A stretch of 32,134 nucleotides of DNA from NCBI GenBank assembly GCA_022729635.1, contig DZAU01000019.1, positions 1-32,134 of the forward strand, given 5' to 3'. Below are positions 1 to 7,911 of this stretch, one piece after another. How positions within the stretch are numbered: position 1 is the stretch's first letter; each line of letters opens with the position of its first letter. The translations under genes and the position numbers were made by a program. The notes under the pieces were generated by a model. The model was not told the DNA's origin. It made no database searches and saw nothing but the letters and a program-made list of their open reading frames with translations. This DNA is from Flavobacterium psychrophilum (lineage in GTDB: Bacteria; Bacteroidota; Bacteroidia; Flavobacteriales; Flavobacteriaceae).

Positions 1-307
1 TCATTTTGTAAACAATCAAATCGTCCACAATTCCGCCGTCGTTGTTGGGCAAACAAGAATATTGTGCTCTTCCTATAGTTAAAGTTGAAGCGTCGTTTGA
101 AGTTACTTTTTGGATTAAAGCCAAAGCATTTGGGCCGGTCAACAAAAATTCGCCCATGTGAGACACATCAAAAACGCCAACACCATTCCGAACGGTTTCG
201 TGTTCAGCATTGACACCTTCATATAAAATAGGCATATTGTATCCGGCAAACGGAAGCATTTTAGCTCCCAAACTCTCGTGTATTTGCGTTAGCGCAGTAT
301 TTTTCAT
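1..307 (-). CDS. gcvT: Glycine cleavage system T protein (aminomethyltransferase), N-terminal part
   Basis: The minus-strand reading frame starts at the ATG whose complement is at 305-307 and runs off the left edge of the window, so about 102 N-terminal residues are visible. They begin [17 protein letters not shown] and include [26 protein letters not shown] and ANDA-type residues (SNDASTL) typical of GcvT, which transfers the aminomethyl lipoyl intermediate to tetrahydrofolate in the cytosolic glycine cleavage complex. The conserved DVSHMGE segment makes the family assignment firm. The rest of the protein, including most folate-contacting residues, lies outside the window. It is transcribed away from the toxin-antitoxin pair, but on the same strand. 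The 123 bases between it and higA (308-430) hold no feature I can name. Confidence 0.93.
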   Translation of the reverse strand, partial: MKNTALTQIHESLGAKMLPFAGYNMPILYEGVNAEHETVRNGVGVFDVSHMGEFLLTGPNALALIQKVTSNDASTLTIGRAQYSCLPNNDGGIVDDLIVYKM

Positions 308-430
308 TGTAGATTTAGATAAAATTTGAAGCGGCTAATTTATTGATTTTATTCTGAGTGGCAAAGGGTTTTTTGGGAGCAGAAAGGTTGTGTAACAGTT
401 TTTATTGTTAGGCTGCGGTGTTTGTGTTTG

Positions 431-787
431 CTAATAGGTTTGTATTAAAACGTCTGTCGGAATATTTAATTCGTTATGTAATTGACGAATCATTTCTAAT
501 GATAATTTTCTTTTTCGATTCAAAATTTCACTTGCTCGACTTTTAAATCCAACAATTTTAGCCAAATCATTTTGATTATAGCCCATTTGTTCCATTCTGA
601 ATTTTATTGCCTCAATTGGATCAGGTAAACCAATCGGAAAATGTTCGTTTTCATATTGGTCAATTAACATTCCTAAAAGTTCCAATTCATCGCCTTGTTC
701 CGTTCCTTTTTTTGCGTCAAAAATTATTTCAAGTCTTTCTAATGCTTGATTATAATCGTTTTCTGTTTTTATAAGATTTATGTTCAT
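431..787 (-). CDS. higA: HigA-type antitoxin, helix-turn-helix (XRE-like)
   Basis: A 118-residue protein with an acidic N-terminal half (about residues 1-60, ending GLPDPIEAIKFRMEQMG) and a C-terminal Cro/XRE helix-turn-helix, NQNDLAKIVGFKSRASEILN, at about residues 71-90. This is the layout of COG5499 HigA antitoxins. It normally binds and neutralises the HigB ribonuclease and represses its own operon. It begins 3 bases after the toxin stop codon, so the pair is co-transcribed with the toxin gene first, which is the usual HigBA order and the reverse of most type II systems. Both genes look intact. That the pair is active is inference. Confidence 0.88.
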   Translation of the reverse strand: MNINLIKTENDYNQALERLEIIFDAKKGTEQGDELELLGMLIDQYENEHFPIGLPDPIEAIKFRMEQMGYNQNDLAKIVGFKSRASEILNRKRKLSLEMIRQLHNELNIPTDVLIQTY

Positions 788-790
788 AAT

Positions 791-1084
791 CTAAATTGTG
801 TTTGCGTTAATTTTATCATAATCTGCATGAGTTCCAATAAATCGAATCCAAATCATTTGATATTCGTAGCTTATTTTTACTATCAATCTGTAATTATTTC
901 CTTTTATATTAAAAACTACTCGATTGTCATTCAGAATGCTTGCGCTTGGATATTCTTCTTTTATTTGGTTCGGATTTTCCCATTCGGCTTTTTCGGCTTC
1001 ACGAAACCACGCTTTTAATTGTTGTTCACAATCTTCGTGTTTTCCCCAAAAATCTCTCAATATCTTTTTCGCAACTACTCTCAA
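791..1084 (-). CDS. higB: HigB-type toxin (mRNA interferase family)
   Basis: A 97-residue basic protein matching the HigB toxin family by its pattern: an N-terminal MRVVAKKILRDFWGKHEDCEQQLKAW, a central ASILNDNRVVFNIKGNNYRL, and a C-terminal WIRFIGTHADYDKI. The NxYRL and GTHAxYDKI stretches are the best-conserved parts of the family. Members cleave mRNA at the ribosome. The start chosen is the ATG at 1084 because a good -7 box (TATTTTTG on the minus strand) lies just upstream. higA follows 3 bases downstream. It has no visible truncation. Other cytosolic RelE-fold toxins are the alternative, but the HigA partner supports this call. Confidence 0.88.
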   Translation of the reverse strand: MRVVAKKILRDFWGKHEDCEQQLKAWFREAEKAEWENPNQIKEEYPSASILNDNRVVFNIKGNNYRLIVKISYEYQMIWIRFIGTHADYDKINANTI

Positions 1085-1095
1085 ATCTTTTTTTA

Positions 1096-1132
1096 CAAAA
1101 ATACAAATTATTTACCAATTTGGGAACAAATT
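1096..1132 (-). promoter_or_regulatory. higBA promoter with overlapping inverted-repeat operator
   Basis: Read on the minus strand, TATTTTTG (1096-1103) matches the Bacteroidota -7 box TAnnTTTG. A TTTG at 1127-1130 lies 23 bases upstream, at the outer limit of the usual spacing. Three half-sites of one sequence overlap this promoter: CAAATT at 1104-1109, AATTTG at 1117-1122 and CAAATT at 1127-1132. They form two inverted repeats with 7- and 4-base spacers, as expected for HigA autorepression. The operator role is inferred. Confidence 0.5.
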
Positions 1133-1218
1133 AAATTTTATTTCTCAGATTTCTGTTTTTTTGCTTTTTTGGGGAGACTTCGCAGCTGGAGACAATTTGG
1201 TGTATAAATTAAATAAAC

Positions 1219-1257
1219 CACACGAAAGGATTCGTGCGGTAGCAGTGGGTTCGTGTG
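1219..1257. terminator. Hairpin downstream of the DUF6624 gene, possible weak terminator
   Basis: CACACGAA (1219-1226) pairs with TTCGTGTG (1250-1257). A competing smaller hairpin, CACGAA-AGGA-TTCGTG, occupies 1221-1236, so the two structures exclude each other. On the minus strand the element directly follows the stop codon of the DUF6624 gene and is followed by an AT-rich stretch rather than a clean U-run. Termination function is uncertain. It may equally be a dispersed repeat. Confidence 0.35.
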
Positions 1258-1263
1258 TGGTGT

Positions 1264-2223
1264 TTATTTTTTTGGTTTACTCAATTCCTCTATTTCTGGT
1301 AAATCTTTTTTATACTGTTCGATATTCCACGTAATATTCCAGTTCTTAACGTAATCTGCTAAAGTTCCTAAACCAACTTCTGTTCTTCTTTTGTCCACAT
1401 TATCAGGGTCATCTAAAGGAAGTACATATTGTGTTTTGGTTACAGGATTTGTTCCGATTTGGCTTCCATAAATTTGTTTTCTTCCTTCTCTCAAAGCAAT
1501 TCTATCTTCCAATAATGCTAATGAACCTGAATTTGCATTTCCTTTTTTTACAGCTTCTCTCATCATTGGTAAATATTTTTGTTGAACTTTTAAATCTGAA
1601 TGTTGAATTACAAGAAAAAATGTTTGATTGGCTTGTTGGCCAACTGTATCTTTTCCAACCCAACCTTTTTCGTCTAATATTTTAACAATTTTAATTAAGT
1701 TCAAACTATCTTTTAAAATCATAATTTTCCCTAAACTATCCGTTTCTTTTCCTTGATAACCATATTTTTTTTGTGCAGAAACATATTGATTTCTTATTTC
1801 TTGGTCATCTTTAAATATTTCAAGCAATTCTTTTTGTAATGGTTTATCATAATTAGCTTCAATTTCATCTACCTTTTTTTGAAGTTTATCTATTATTGAT
1901 TTATACCTCCTTTCTTCTCGAATATTATCTAAATCAGAATCAGTTTTTATATGATTTAAATTGTCAAAACCGTTATTTATTGCAATTTCTAACCATTTTA
2001 GCGATTTTTTATTTTCTTTTGCTAATGAAGCGGCACAAGAAGCATTATAAAAATTCTTTTTTGATTCAGGATTTATTTTAAATGCTTTTGCAAAAAATTC
2101 GGTTGAATTTTTATATTGTTTTGCATCATAACAAGAATCTGCTTTTTTTATTAAATCGTCGTAATTTTGCCCATAAGAAGTCAAAATCGTAGCTAATAAT
2201 ACTAAAAATGTTATTTTTTTCAT
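1264..2223 (-). CDS. Exported TPR-like / DUF6624 protein
   Basis: A 319-residue protein with a signal peptide (MKKITFLVLLATILTSYGQ) and then TPR-like helices at about residues 20-110 (ADSCYDAKQYKNSTEFFAKA, NFYNASCAASLAKE). The C-terminal half, about 145-280, carries the DUF6624 pattern: WVGKDTVGQQANQTFFLVIQHSD, then LLEDRIALREGRKQIYGSQIG. The biochemical function of DUF6624 is not known. The predicted location is the periplasm or cell surface. It stands alone on the minus strand, between higBA and nnrD, which is divergent. A minus-strand TATGTTTG lies about 120 bases upstream, with no convincing -33 box. The 188-base gap to nnrD also holds a short palindrome, CCAATTTTAATTGG. Confidence 0.8.
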   Translation of the reverse strand: MKKITFLVLLATILTSYGQNYDDLIKKADSCYDAKQYKNSTEFFAKAFKINPESKKNFYNASCAASLAKENKKSLKWLEIAINNGFDNLNHIKTDSDLDNIREERRYKSIIDKLQKKVDEIEANYDKPLQKELLEIFKDDQEIRNQYVSAQKKYGYQGKETDSLGKIMILKDSLNLIKIVKILDEKGWVGKDTVGQQANQTFFLVIQHSDLKVQQKYLPMMREAVKKGNANSGSLALLEDRIALREGRKQIYGSQIGTNPVTKTQYVLPLDDPDNVDKRRTEVGLGTLADYVKNWNITWNIEQYKKDLPEIEELSKPKK

Positions 2224-2426
2224 ATTTTTTCTTTATTTCTTCGGTTTTTCAAGAACATAGTACCTACGCCACGCACTACCAATAATTAACCCAATTTTAA
2301 TTGGCTTTGCGCAATTTGCGAGTTTTTCAATAGTCATTCAAACATAACAATTTCACTTACAAAAAACTAATAAATTAAAAAAAAGTTCAATCATTTAAAA
2401 TTCGTAACTTTATGCAAACAAAAGCA

Positions 2427-3275
2427 ATGAAAAATCCAATTCAAATCCACAAAAAGGAAATCCTAAAGCGATACAAACCCATTGATGCCCACACTCACAA
2501 AGGGATCCAAGGACACGCCTTGTTAATTGGTGGAAGTTATGGCAAAATAGGAGCAATGGCTTTGTCATCAAAGGCTTGTTTGAAAACGGGATGTGGTTTA
2601 GTTACTGCTTTCATCCCGCAATGTGGTTACGAAATTATCCAAACTTCCATTCCCGAAGTGATGGTTTTGACCGATAGTCAGGAAAAATTTATTTCAAAAA
2701 TAGAATTTGATTTCACGCCTAATGCCATCGGAATTGGACCCGGAATGGGATTGAAACCCGAAACCCAAAATGCTTTTCACGAATTTCTGGTAAACGACAA
2801 AACTCCTTTAGTCATCGATGCCGATGCACTAAATATTTTATCTCAAAATGCAGCATGGATTTCGTTATTGCCTGATAAAGCGATTCTCACGCCACATCAA
2901 AAAGAATTGGAAAGACTAATAGGAAAATGGAATTCTAATGCTGAAAAATTCGAAAAAACGATTGCCTTTTCTACACTGCATCATCTTATAATTGTGATGA
3001 AAGACGCACCAACATTCATAATTGACGGCGAAACCATTTATGAAAACACTACAGGAAACCCAGCTTTGGCAACAGCCGGAACTGGTGATGTGCTTACAGG
3101 AATGATTACGAGTTTATTGGCACAATCTTACGAACCTATTAATGCTGCCATTCTTGGGGTTTATCTTCACGGTTTGACTGCCGATATTGCTTTGCACGAA
3201 ACGGGTTATCAGTCGTTTATCGCTTCAGATATAATTTCAAATATTGGAAAAGCCTATTTGAGTTTGGAGAAATAA
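2427..3275 (+). CDS. nnrD: ADP-dependent NAD(P)H-hydrate dehydratase
   Basis: The protein (282 residues from this start) repairs hydrated NAD(P)H in the cytosol. Family signatures are [22 protein letters not shown] near the N-terminus, the nucleotide-binding IGIGPGMG, the DADALNIL motif, [11 protein letters not shown], and [21 protein letters not shown], which is the hallmark of the ribokinase-like YjeF C-terminal domain. The N-terminal epimerase (NnrE) domain of bifunctional proteins is absent, so this is a stand-alone dehydratase. An upstream in-frame ATG at 2412 exists, but a -7-like TAACTTTA at 2405-2412 would place the transcript start after it, so I prefer the ATG at 2427. Nothing links it to the arsenosugar genes that follow. 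Confidence 0.88.
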   Translation: MKNPIQIHKKEILKRYKPIDAHTHKGIQGHALLIGGSYGKIGAMALSSKACLKTGCGLVTAFIPQCGYEIIQTSIPEVMVLTDSQEKFISKIEFDFTPNAIGIGPGMGLKPETQNAFHEFLVNDKTPLVIDADALNILSQNAAWISLLPDKAILTPHQKELERLIGKWNSNAEKFEKTIAFSTLHHLIIVMKDAPTFIIDGETIYENTTGNPALATAGTGDVLTGMITSLLAQSYEPINAAILGVYLHGLTADIALHETGYQSFIASDIISNIGKAYLSLEK

Positions 3276-3383
3276 TGTTTTATCAATTCTTTTTTCCTTC
3301 AAAAAAATGCGTAACTATCGAAGAATTTAACAATCAAATTAATTACAAAAATGTAGCTTAACTTAATGTGCAGTTTTTATTTG

Positions 3384-3402
3384 CATATCCAGTGAGGATA
3401 TG
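3384..3402. repeat. Perfect short inverted repeat in the nnrD-rhodanese gap
   Basis: CATATCC-AGTGA-GGATATG forms a perfect 7-bp stem with a 5-base loop. It lacks a U-run on either side, so it is not a convincing terminator. It lies in the 252-base gap 3276-3527, which otherwise holds only the ECF-type promoter at 3474-3499. It could be an operator or an RNA structure. Confidence 0.4.
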
Positions 3403-3473
3403 AAAATTTTGAGAGATAAAATGAATAATATTGCTAAACTTTCAAAAGTAAATTAATTTTATTTATTATCGCT

Positions 3474-3499
3474 TGTCAGGAATTTGTATTTACTTCGTC
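3474..3499 (+). promoter_or_regulatory. ECF-type promoter motif, site 1 (rhodanese operon)
   Basis: TGTCAGGA (3474-3481), 13 bases, TCGTC (3495-3499). It is one of seven copies in this window with the same 13-base spacer, each pointing at a downstream gene. The ATG of the rhodanese gene follows 28 bases after the second box, a normal leader length for a -35/-10 pair. Confidence 0.75.
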
Positions 3500-3527
3500 C
3501 AATAATGACAATTAGTAAACGGATACA

Positions 3528-4022
3528 ATGAAATTTCTAATAACAACAATTGCTATAATTCTAACAACTTTCTGTTTTGCTCAAAATACAATTCCAAAAG
3601 TTTTAGAAAAATTGAACAAAAAATCTGTTCCTTACATTAGTGTTAACGAACTCCAATCAAAGGAAAACTTTGTTTTATTGGATGCCAGAGAAATCAAGGA
3701 ATTCAACGTTAGCCATATTGAAAATGCCATAAATGTAGGATTTGATAAATTCGACAATAAAAAAGTTACCACAATCCTAAAAGATAAAAACGCCACTATT
3801 GTCGTGTATTGCTCCATTGGTGTTCGGAGTGAAAAAATTGGCGAAAAGCTACTAAAATTAGGATACAAAAATATTTTCAATTTATACGGAGGCATTTTTG
3901 AATGGAAAAACAATGGTGGAAAAGTAGTTACTAATCAAAATATAGAAACCGATAAAATTCATACTTTCAATAAAGAATGGAGTGTTTATCTAAAAAAGGG
4001 AACTAAAGTTTATGAAGACTAA
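3528..4022 (+). CDS. Exported single-domain rhodanese (sulfurtransferase-like)
   Basis: A 164-residue protein with a signal peptide (MKFLITTIAIILTTFCFAQ) and one rhodanese domain at about residues 30-130. The LLDAREIKEF motif and the active-site loop CSIGVR (Cys95) fit the CxxGxR loop of active rhodaneses, which carry sulfur as a cysteine persulfide. The predicted location is periplasmic. It is the first gene after ECF site 1 and overlaps the start of the glycosyltransferase gene by 11 bases, so the two are translationally linked. Its substrate is unknown. Given its neighbours, a thiol or arsenical redox role is possible but is inference only. Confidence 0.85.
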   Translation: MKFLITTIAIILTTFCFAQNTIPKVLEKLNKKSVPYISVNELQSKENFVLLDAREIKEFNVSHIENAINVGFDKFDNKKVTTILKDKNATIVVYCSIGVRSEKIGEKLLKLGYKNIFNLYGGIFEWKNNGGKVVTNQNIETDKIHTFNKEWSVYLKKGTKVYED

Positions 4023-4617
4023 CGCACTAATAATTTTTACCCGAAATCCACAATTGGGAAAAGTAAAAACCCGATTGGCAAAAACAATTGGCAATGAGAA
4101 AGCATTGGAAGTTTACAATGATTTACTTTTTCATACAATGACCGAAACCCAAAATTTAGATTGTGATAAATTTGTCTTTTATGATGAAAATATAGAAACT
4201 AACGACTTGTGGCTGGGAACTTTATTTGAAAAAAGAATACAATTTGGTTCCCATTTAGGAGCTAAAATGCAGAATGCTTTTCAAACATTATTTGATTTAG
4301 GTTATCAAAATTGCATCATAATTGGTAGTGATTTATTTGATTTGCTAGCCAATCATATCAACGAAGCTTTCAATAAATTAGAAAGTAATGATGTTATTAT
4401 TGGTCCAGCAGAAGATGGCGGATATTATCTGTTAGGATTGAAAAAAGTAATCACTTCCATTTTTAAAAATAAGGATTGGGGAACGTCTTCCGTTTTGTCA
4501 TCAACTTTGAAAGATTTAGAGAATTACAAAATTGAATTTTTAGAAACCCTAAATGATATTGACACCTTTGAAGATTTAGAAAAAAGTAGTTATTACAAAC
4601 TTCAAAAGAGCAACTAA
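4012..4617 (+). CDS. TIGR04282-family (DUF2064) arsenosugar-associated glycosyltransferase
   Basis: A 201-residue cytosolic protein with a nucleotide-sugar-transferase fold. Visible motifs are FTRNPQLGKVKTRLA at about residues 9-23, IIIGSDLFDL at about 102-111, GPAEDGGYYLLG at about 131-142 and LNDIDTFEDL near the C-terminus. These define the DUF2064/TIGR04282 group, which co-occurs in genomes with the TIGR04283 transferase and the rSAM/selenodomain gene now called arsS. It is therefore a candidate for building the sugar part of an arsenosugar. The start overlaps the rhodanese gene by 11 bases, and the next gene begins 6 bases after the stop. The exact donor and acceptor are unknown. Confidence 0.88.
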   Translation: MKTNALIIFTRNPQLGKVKTRLAKTIGNEKALEVYNDLLFHTMTETQNLDCDKFVFYDENIETNDLWLGTLFEKRIQFGSHLGAKMQNAFQTLFDLGYQNCIIIGSDLFDLLANHINEAFNKLESNDVIIGPAEDGGYYLLGLKKVITSIFKNKDWGTSSVLSSTLKDLENYKIEFLETLNDIDTFEDLEKSSYYKLQKSN

Positions 4618-4623
4618 ACCAAA

Positions 4624-5496
4624 ATGGAAAAGTACATCGATATAATAATCAATTCTTACGGTGGTTATTTGAACTACTTAATAAGCGAAATTCTGTATTG
4701 GAAATGGGATAATTATTTCTACGGATTATTGGCTATATCATTAGTCGTTTGGATATTGGAATTACTTTTTCCCTGGAGAAAAAATCAACCGGTATTCCGA
4801 AAAGATTTTTGGCTAGACTTGTTTTATTTATTTTTCAATTTCTTCATTTTAAACCTCATTTTGTTGATTGCTTTGTCCAATATAACAGAACAAGTTTTTA
4901 ATGATTTCCTTTCGGTTATTGGGTTGCAATTAACTTCTATAAAATTGTTTTCATTATCCGATTTTTCAAAACCTATCGCTTTACTTTTATTTTTTATTAT
5001 AAGCGATTTTATACAGTGGAATACTCATAGATTACTACATACTATCCCTTTTCTATGGAAAGTTCACAAAACACATCACTCTGTAAAAGAAATGGGGTTT
5101 GCAGCTCATTTTCGCTATAATTGGATGGAACCCATTGTATATAAAACGATTTTATACATTCCACTAATTCTAATCGGCGGTTTTTCATTAGAAGATGTTT
5201 TTATTGTTCACTTCATTTCTATTGCTATTGGTCATTTAAATCACGCCAATTTGGGCTGGGATTATGGTTTTCTTAAGTATTTATTCAATAATCCAAAAAT
5301 GCACATTTGGCACCATAGCAAAGTTTTACCCAATAAAAACGGTATCAATTTTGGAATTTCATTGAGCGTGTGGGATTATCTTTTTAAAACCAATTTTGTT
5401 CCAACAGACGGACGGGATATTGAATTAGGATTTGACGATGAAAATAGCTTTCCTAAAGACTTTATTAAGCAAGAATTATATCCTTTCAAAAAATAA
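4624..5496 (+). CDS. Sterol desaturase / fatty acid hydroxylase family membrane protein
   Basis: A 290-residue integral membrane protein with hydrophobic segments at about residues 33-50, 63-85, 117-131, 171-187 and 191-203. It carries the histidine-rich di-iron motifs of the family: HRLLH (135-139), HKTHH (148-152), HLNH (204-207) and HIWHH (227-231). Members hydroxylate or desaturate lipid chains or sterols in the membrane using oxygen. It is the third gene of the rhodanese operon, 6 bases after the glycosyltransferase. Placement among arsenosugar genes raises the possibility that it modifies a lipid carrying, or destined for, an arsenosugar head group. That substrate is speculation. Confidence 0.87.
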   Translation: MEKYIDIIINSYGGYLNYLISEILYWKWDNYFYGLLAISLVVWILELLFPWRKNQPVFRKDFWLDLFYLFFNFFILNLILLIALSNITEQVFNDFLSVIGLQLTSIKLFSLSDFSKPIALLLFFIISDFIQWNTHRLLHTIPFLWKVHKTHHSVKEMGFAAHFRYNWMEPIVYKTILYIPLILIGGFSLEDVFIVHFISIAIGHLNHANLGWDYGFLKYLFNNPKMHIWHHSKVLPNKNGINFGISLSVWDYLFKTNFVPTDGRDIELGFDDENSFPKDFIKQELYPFKK

Positions 5497-5498
5497 TT

Positions 5499-5524
5499 TG
5501 CCAGGATTAAAACCATAATGCGTC
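5499..5524 (+). promoter_or_regulatory. ECF-type promoter motif, site 2 (first DUF547 operon)
   Basis: TGCCAGGA (5499-5506), 13 bases, GCGTC (5520-5524). It is the most divergent of the seven sites, with one change in each box. It starts 3 bases after the fatty-acid-hydroxylase stop codon, and the DUF547 ATG lies 28 bases beyond the second box, the same as at site 1. It can act as an internal promoter between two adjacent transcription units. Confidence 0.65.
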
Positions 5525-5552
5525 AATACTTGAAACAGTAAATCAATTTGAA

Positions 5553-6311
5553 ATGAAAAAAATAGTTCTGATTTTGGCGTTATTGCCTTTTATATCCTGT
5601 GCAAACAACAACAATACAATTCCTGAAATTGCTTTCGGCACACAAACAGAAATTACTACTGACGGCAAAACTATTGATCATAAACAATGGAATGATTTAT
5701 TGCAAAAATACGTTTCTAGTAAAGGAAATGTTGATTATAAAGGTTTCAAAAAAGATGCAGCCGCTTTGCAATCCTATTTGGATTTATTAACAAAAAATCT
5801 ACCTGAAAAATCGTGGTCTAAAAATGCTGTACTTGCTTATTGGATAAATGCCTATAATGCTTATACCGTTAAATTAATTTTGGACAATTATCCCATAAAA
5901 AGCATCAAAAAAATTGATAATCCTTGGGACACAGCATTTTTTACTTTAGGAAATAAAAAATATAGTTTAGGCGAAATTGAACATAAAATATTACGCAAAA
6001 TGAACGAACCAAGAATTCATTTTGCCATCAATTGTGCTTCTTTTTCTTGTCCGAATTTAACAAATGAAGCATATACAGAAACGGGATTAGAGAAACAATT
6101 AGAAACAGCGGCAAAATCATTTGTAAATGATAAAACTAAAAATACAATTGCACCAGATAAAGTTGAAATTTCGAGTATTTTCGATTGGTTTTCGGGCGAT
6201 TTCAAAACCAAAGGAACGTTGATTGATTTTCTAAATAAATACAGTTCCATAAAAATCAATAAAAGTGCAAAAGTAAAATACAAAGAATACAACTGGAATT
6301 TGAATGAATAA
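5553..6311 (+). CDS. DUF547 lipoprotein (first copy)
   Basis: A 252-residue protein with a lipoprotein signal peptide ending in LLPFISC (lipidation at Cys16), followed by a low-complexity linker. The DUF547 domain spans about residues 45-250, with AYWINAYNAYTVKL, the INCASFSCPNL cysteine motif and the ISSIFDWFSGDF signature. The enzymatic activity of DUF547 is not established. DUF547 genes are repeatedly found beside TIGR04282/TIGR04283 transferases. This one overlaps the TIGR04283 gene by 8 bases and has its own ECF-type promoter. A paralogue lies at 11125 and a broken one at 23421. Confidence 0.88.
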   Translation: MKKIVLILALLPFISCANNNNTIPEIAFGTQTEITTDGKTIDHKQWNDLLQKYVSSKGNVDYKGFKKDAAALQSYLDLLTKNLPEKSWSKNAVLAYWINAYNAYTVKLILDNYPIKSIKKIDNPWDTAFFTLGNKKYSLGEIEHKILRKMNEPRIHFAINCASFSCPNLTNEAYTETGLEKQLETAAKSFVNDKTKNTIAPDKVEISSIFDWFSGDFKTKGTLIDFLNKYSSIKINKSAKVKYKEYNWNLNE

Positions 6312-6996
6312 GATTTCCATCATTATTCCCATATTCAACGAAGTCGATGCCATACATCGGCTTTTGTTGCATTTAGAAAATACAATTTCAAAAACCATTG
6401 ATTACGAGATTATTGTGGTTGATGGTGGCAGCAATGATGGTTCGCAAAAAGCAGTTCAAAATCATCAAAAAGCAAGACTTATTTATTCCGAAAAAGGACG
6501 AGCCAAACAAATGAATGCTGGTGCAAAAAAAGCTTTAGGGACAATTTTATATTTCTTGCATTGCGATAGTTTTCCTCCCAAGAACTTCGATTTATATATC
6601 TTGGAACAAGTTCAAAATGGGAATAAAGCCGGCTGTTTTAGAATGAAGTTTGACTATTCACATCCTGTTTTATTGGTATCGCAATGGTTCACAAGAATAA
6701 ATCACATTTCGTGTCGTGGTGGCGACCAATCTTTATTTGTTACCAAAGATTTATTTGACCTAATTGGAGGATATGATGAAAAATATCTCATTTATGAAGA
6801 CAACGAAATCATCAAAAGATTGTGTCAAATAGAAAAGTTTGTGATAATTCCAAAATATTTAATAACTTCCGCCAGAAGATACCGAGAAAATGGTGTTTGG
6901 CGATTGCAATATCACTTTACAGTCATTCATCTCAAAAGACGATTAGGACATTCTGTCGAAAGTATGTTAGATTATTATCAAAATAAAATAAAATAG
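6304..6996 (+). CDS. TIGR04283-family arsenosugar-associated glycosyltransferase
   Basis: A 230-residue GT-A fold transferase. Motifs in order are SIIIPIFNEVDAI, IVVDGGSNDGS, GRAKQMNAGA, FLHCDS (in the DxD position), CRGGDQSLFV and SARRYRENG. This set is characteristic of the TIGR04283 (rSAM/selenodomain-associated transferase 2) group. It is cytosolic, with no membrane segment. It starts inside the DUF547 gene and is followed 2 bases later by the AraC regulator. With the TIGR04282 protein it probably supplies two sugar or sugar-nucleotide transfer steps of arsenosugar formation. The order of the steps is not known from sequence. Confidence 0.9.
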   Translation: MNKISIIIPIFNEVDAIHRLLLHLENTISKTIDYEIIVVDGGSNDGSQKAVQNHQKARLIYSEKGRAKQMNAGAKKALGTILYFLHCDSFPPKNFDLYILEQVQNGNKAGCFRMKFDYSHPVLLVSQWFTRINHISCRGGDQSLFVTKDLFDLIGGYDEKYLIYEDNEIIKRLCQIEKFVIIPKYLITSARRYRENGVWRLQYHFTVIHLKRRLGHSVESMLDYYQNKIK

Positions 6997-6998
6997 CT

Positions 6999-7823
6999 AT
7001 GGAATTTATTGGAAAATCAGATGAGTATCTTTTAGTATCTGCTATAAAAAGTTCAGATACTGAAAAAATCACTAAAATCAACGATGGTGTTTTGTCTATC
7101 TATTGGAATACGGAAATTGAAACCATATTGATTATTGATAGCGTAAGTTATATTTTGAAACCAAATCAAATGGTTTTTTTGACGGAATTTCATAATGTTG
7201 ATATTTCAAAAATTGATACGTTAAATATACTGAAATTCAATCGGAATTTTTATTGCATTGATAATCACGATAGCGAAATTGGTTGTAAAGGAGTTTTGTT
7301 TTTTGGTGCTTCGCAAGTGCCAATAATTTCATTGAATGAAGAAAACACTAAAAAATTTGAAGTGCTTTGGGGCGTTTTTATGTCGGAATTAGCATCAAAA
7401 GACAATCTTCAAATCGAAATGTTACAAATGCTTTTAAAACGGTTTTTGATTTTAGGAACACGTGTTTTTAAAGAAGAAAATCAAATTTACCACCTTCAAG
7501 AAAGCAAGATTGACATCATTAGAAACTACAATTATCTTGTAGAAATGCACTTTAAAACCAAACATTCAGTTTCTCAATATGCTGATTTGATAAACAAACC
7601 AGCCAAGTCGTTGACCAATCTTTTTGCGCAGCATTTAAGTAAAAGTCCGTTACAAATTATTCAAGACAGAATTTTTCTTGAAGCCAAAAGAATTCTAATG
7701 TATTCCGAAAAAAGCATCAAGGAAACGGCTTTTGAACTCGGTTTTGAAGATATACAATCGTTCAGCAGATTTTTCAAAAACAAGCAAGGAATTTCGCCAA
7801 AAGTGTTTAGAGATAAACTCTAA
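6999..7823 (+). CDS. AraC-family transcriptional regulator
   Basis: A 274-residue protein. The N-terminal part (about 1-165) looks like a cupin-type sensor domain (SVSYILKPNQMVFLTEFHNVD). The C-terminal double helix-turn-helix spans about 175-274, with SVSQYADLINKPAKSLTNLF as the first helix pair, then KETAFELGFEDIQSFSRFFK and GISPKVFRDKL, the classic AraC signature. It lies last in the unit driven by ECF site 2, so it should be made when the ECF regulon is on. Two tandem 21-bp-period repeats upstream of 7912 and 10139 are plausible binding sites. The ligand is unknown. Confidence 0.9.
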   Translation: MEFIGKSDEYLLVSAIKSSDTEKITKINDGVLSIYWNTEIETILIIDSVSYILKPNQMVFLTEFHNVDISKIDTLNILKFNRNFYCIDNHDSEIGCKGVLFFGASQVPIISLNEENTKKFEVLWGVFMSELASKDNLQIEMLQMLLKRFLILGTRVFKEENQIYHLQESKIDIIRNYNYLVEMHFKTKHSVSQYADLINKPAKSLTNLFAQHLSKSPLQIIQDRIFLEAKRILMYSEKSIKETAFELGFEDIQSFSRFFKNKQGISPKVFRDKL

Positions 7824-7829
7824 ATGGAT

Positions 7830-7893
7830 GTAAAATTGATAATTATTAAGGTAAAATTGCAAACTCCTTTTTCACCTGTTTTATACAATTTTG
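7830..7893 (+). promoter_or_regulatory. Tandem AraC-type site and promoter of the DM13 gene
   Basis: GTAAAATTG occurs at 7830-7838 and again at 7851-7859, a 21-bp period (two helical turns). CAATTTTG at 7886-7893, one base off TAnnTTTG, follows after 26 bases. The site at 10052-10115 repeats this geometry exactly. Direct repeats one to two turns apart are the usual form of AraC-family sites, and the AraC gene ends 6 bases upstream. Confidence 0.65.
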
Positions 7894-7911
7894 TATCAAA
7901 ACTATTCGATT

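Noticed and set aside
746..1334. Plus-strand open frames opposite higBA
   Set aside because: They lie opposite real genes, have low-complexity Phe/Ile-rich products, and lack promoters. The HigB and HigA frames explain this DNA.
3384..3402. Terminator for nnrD
   Set aside because: The stem is perfect, but no U-run follows on either strand, so I list it only as an inverted repeat.
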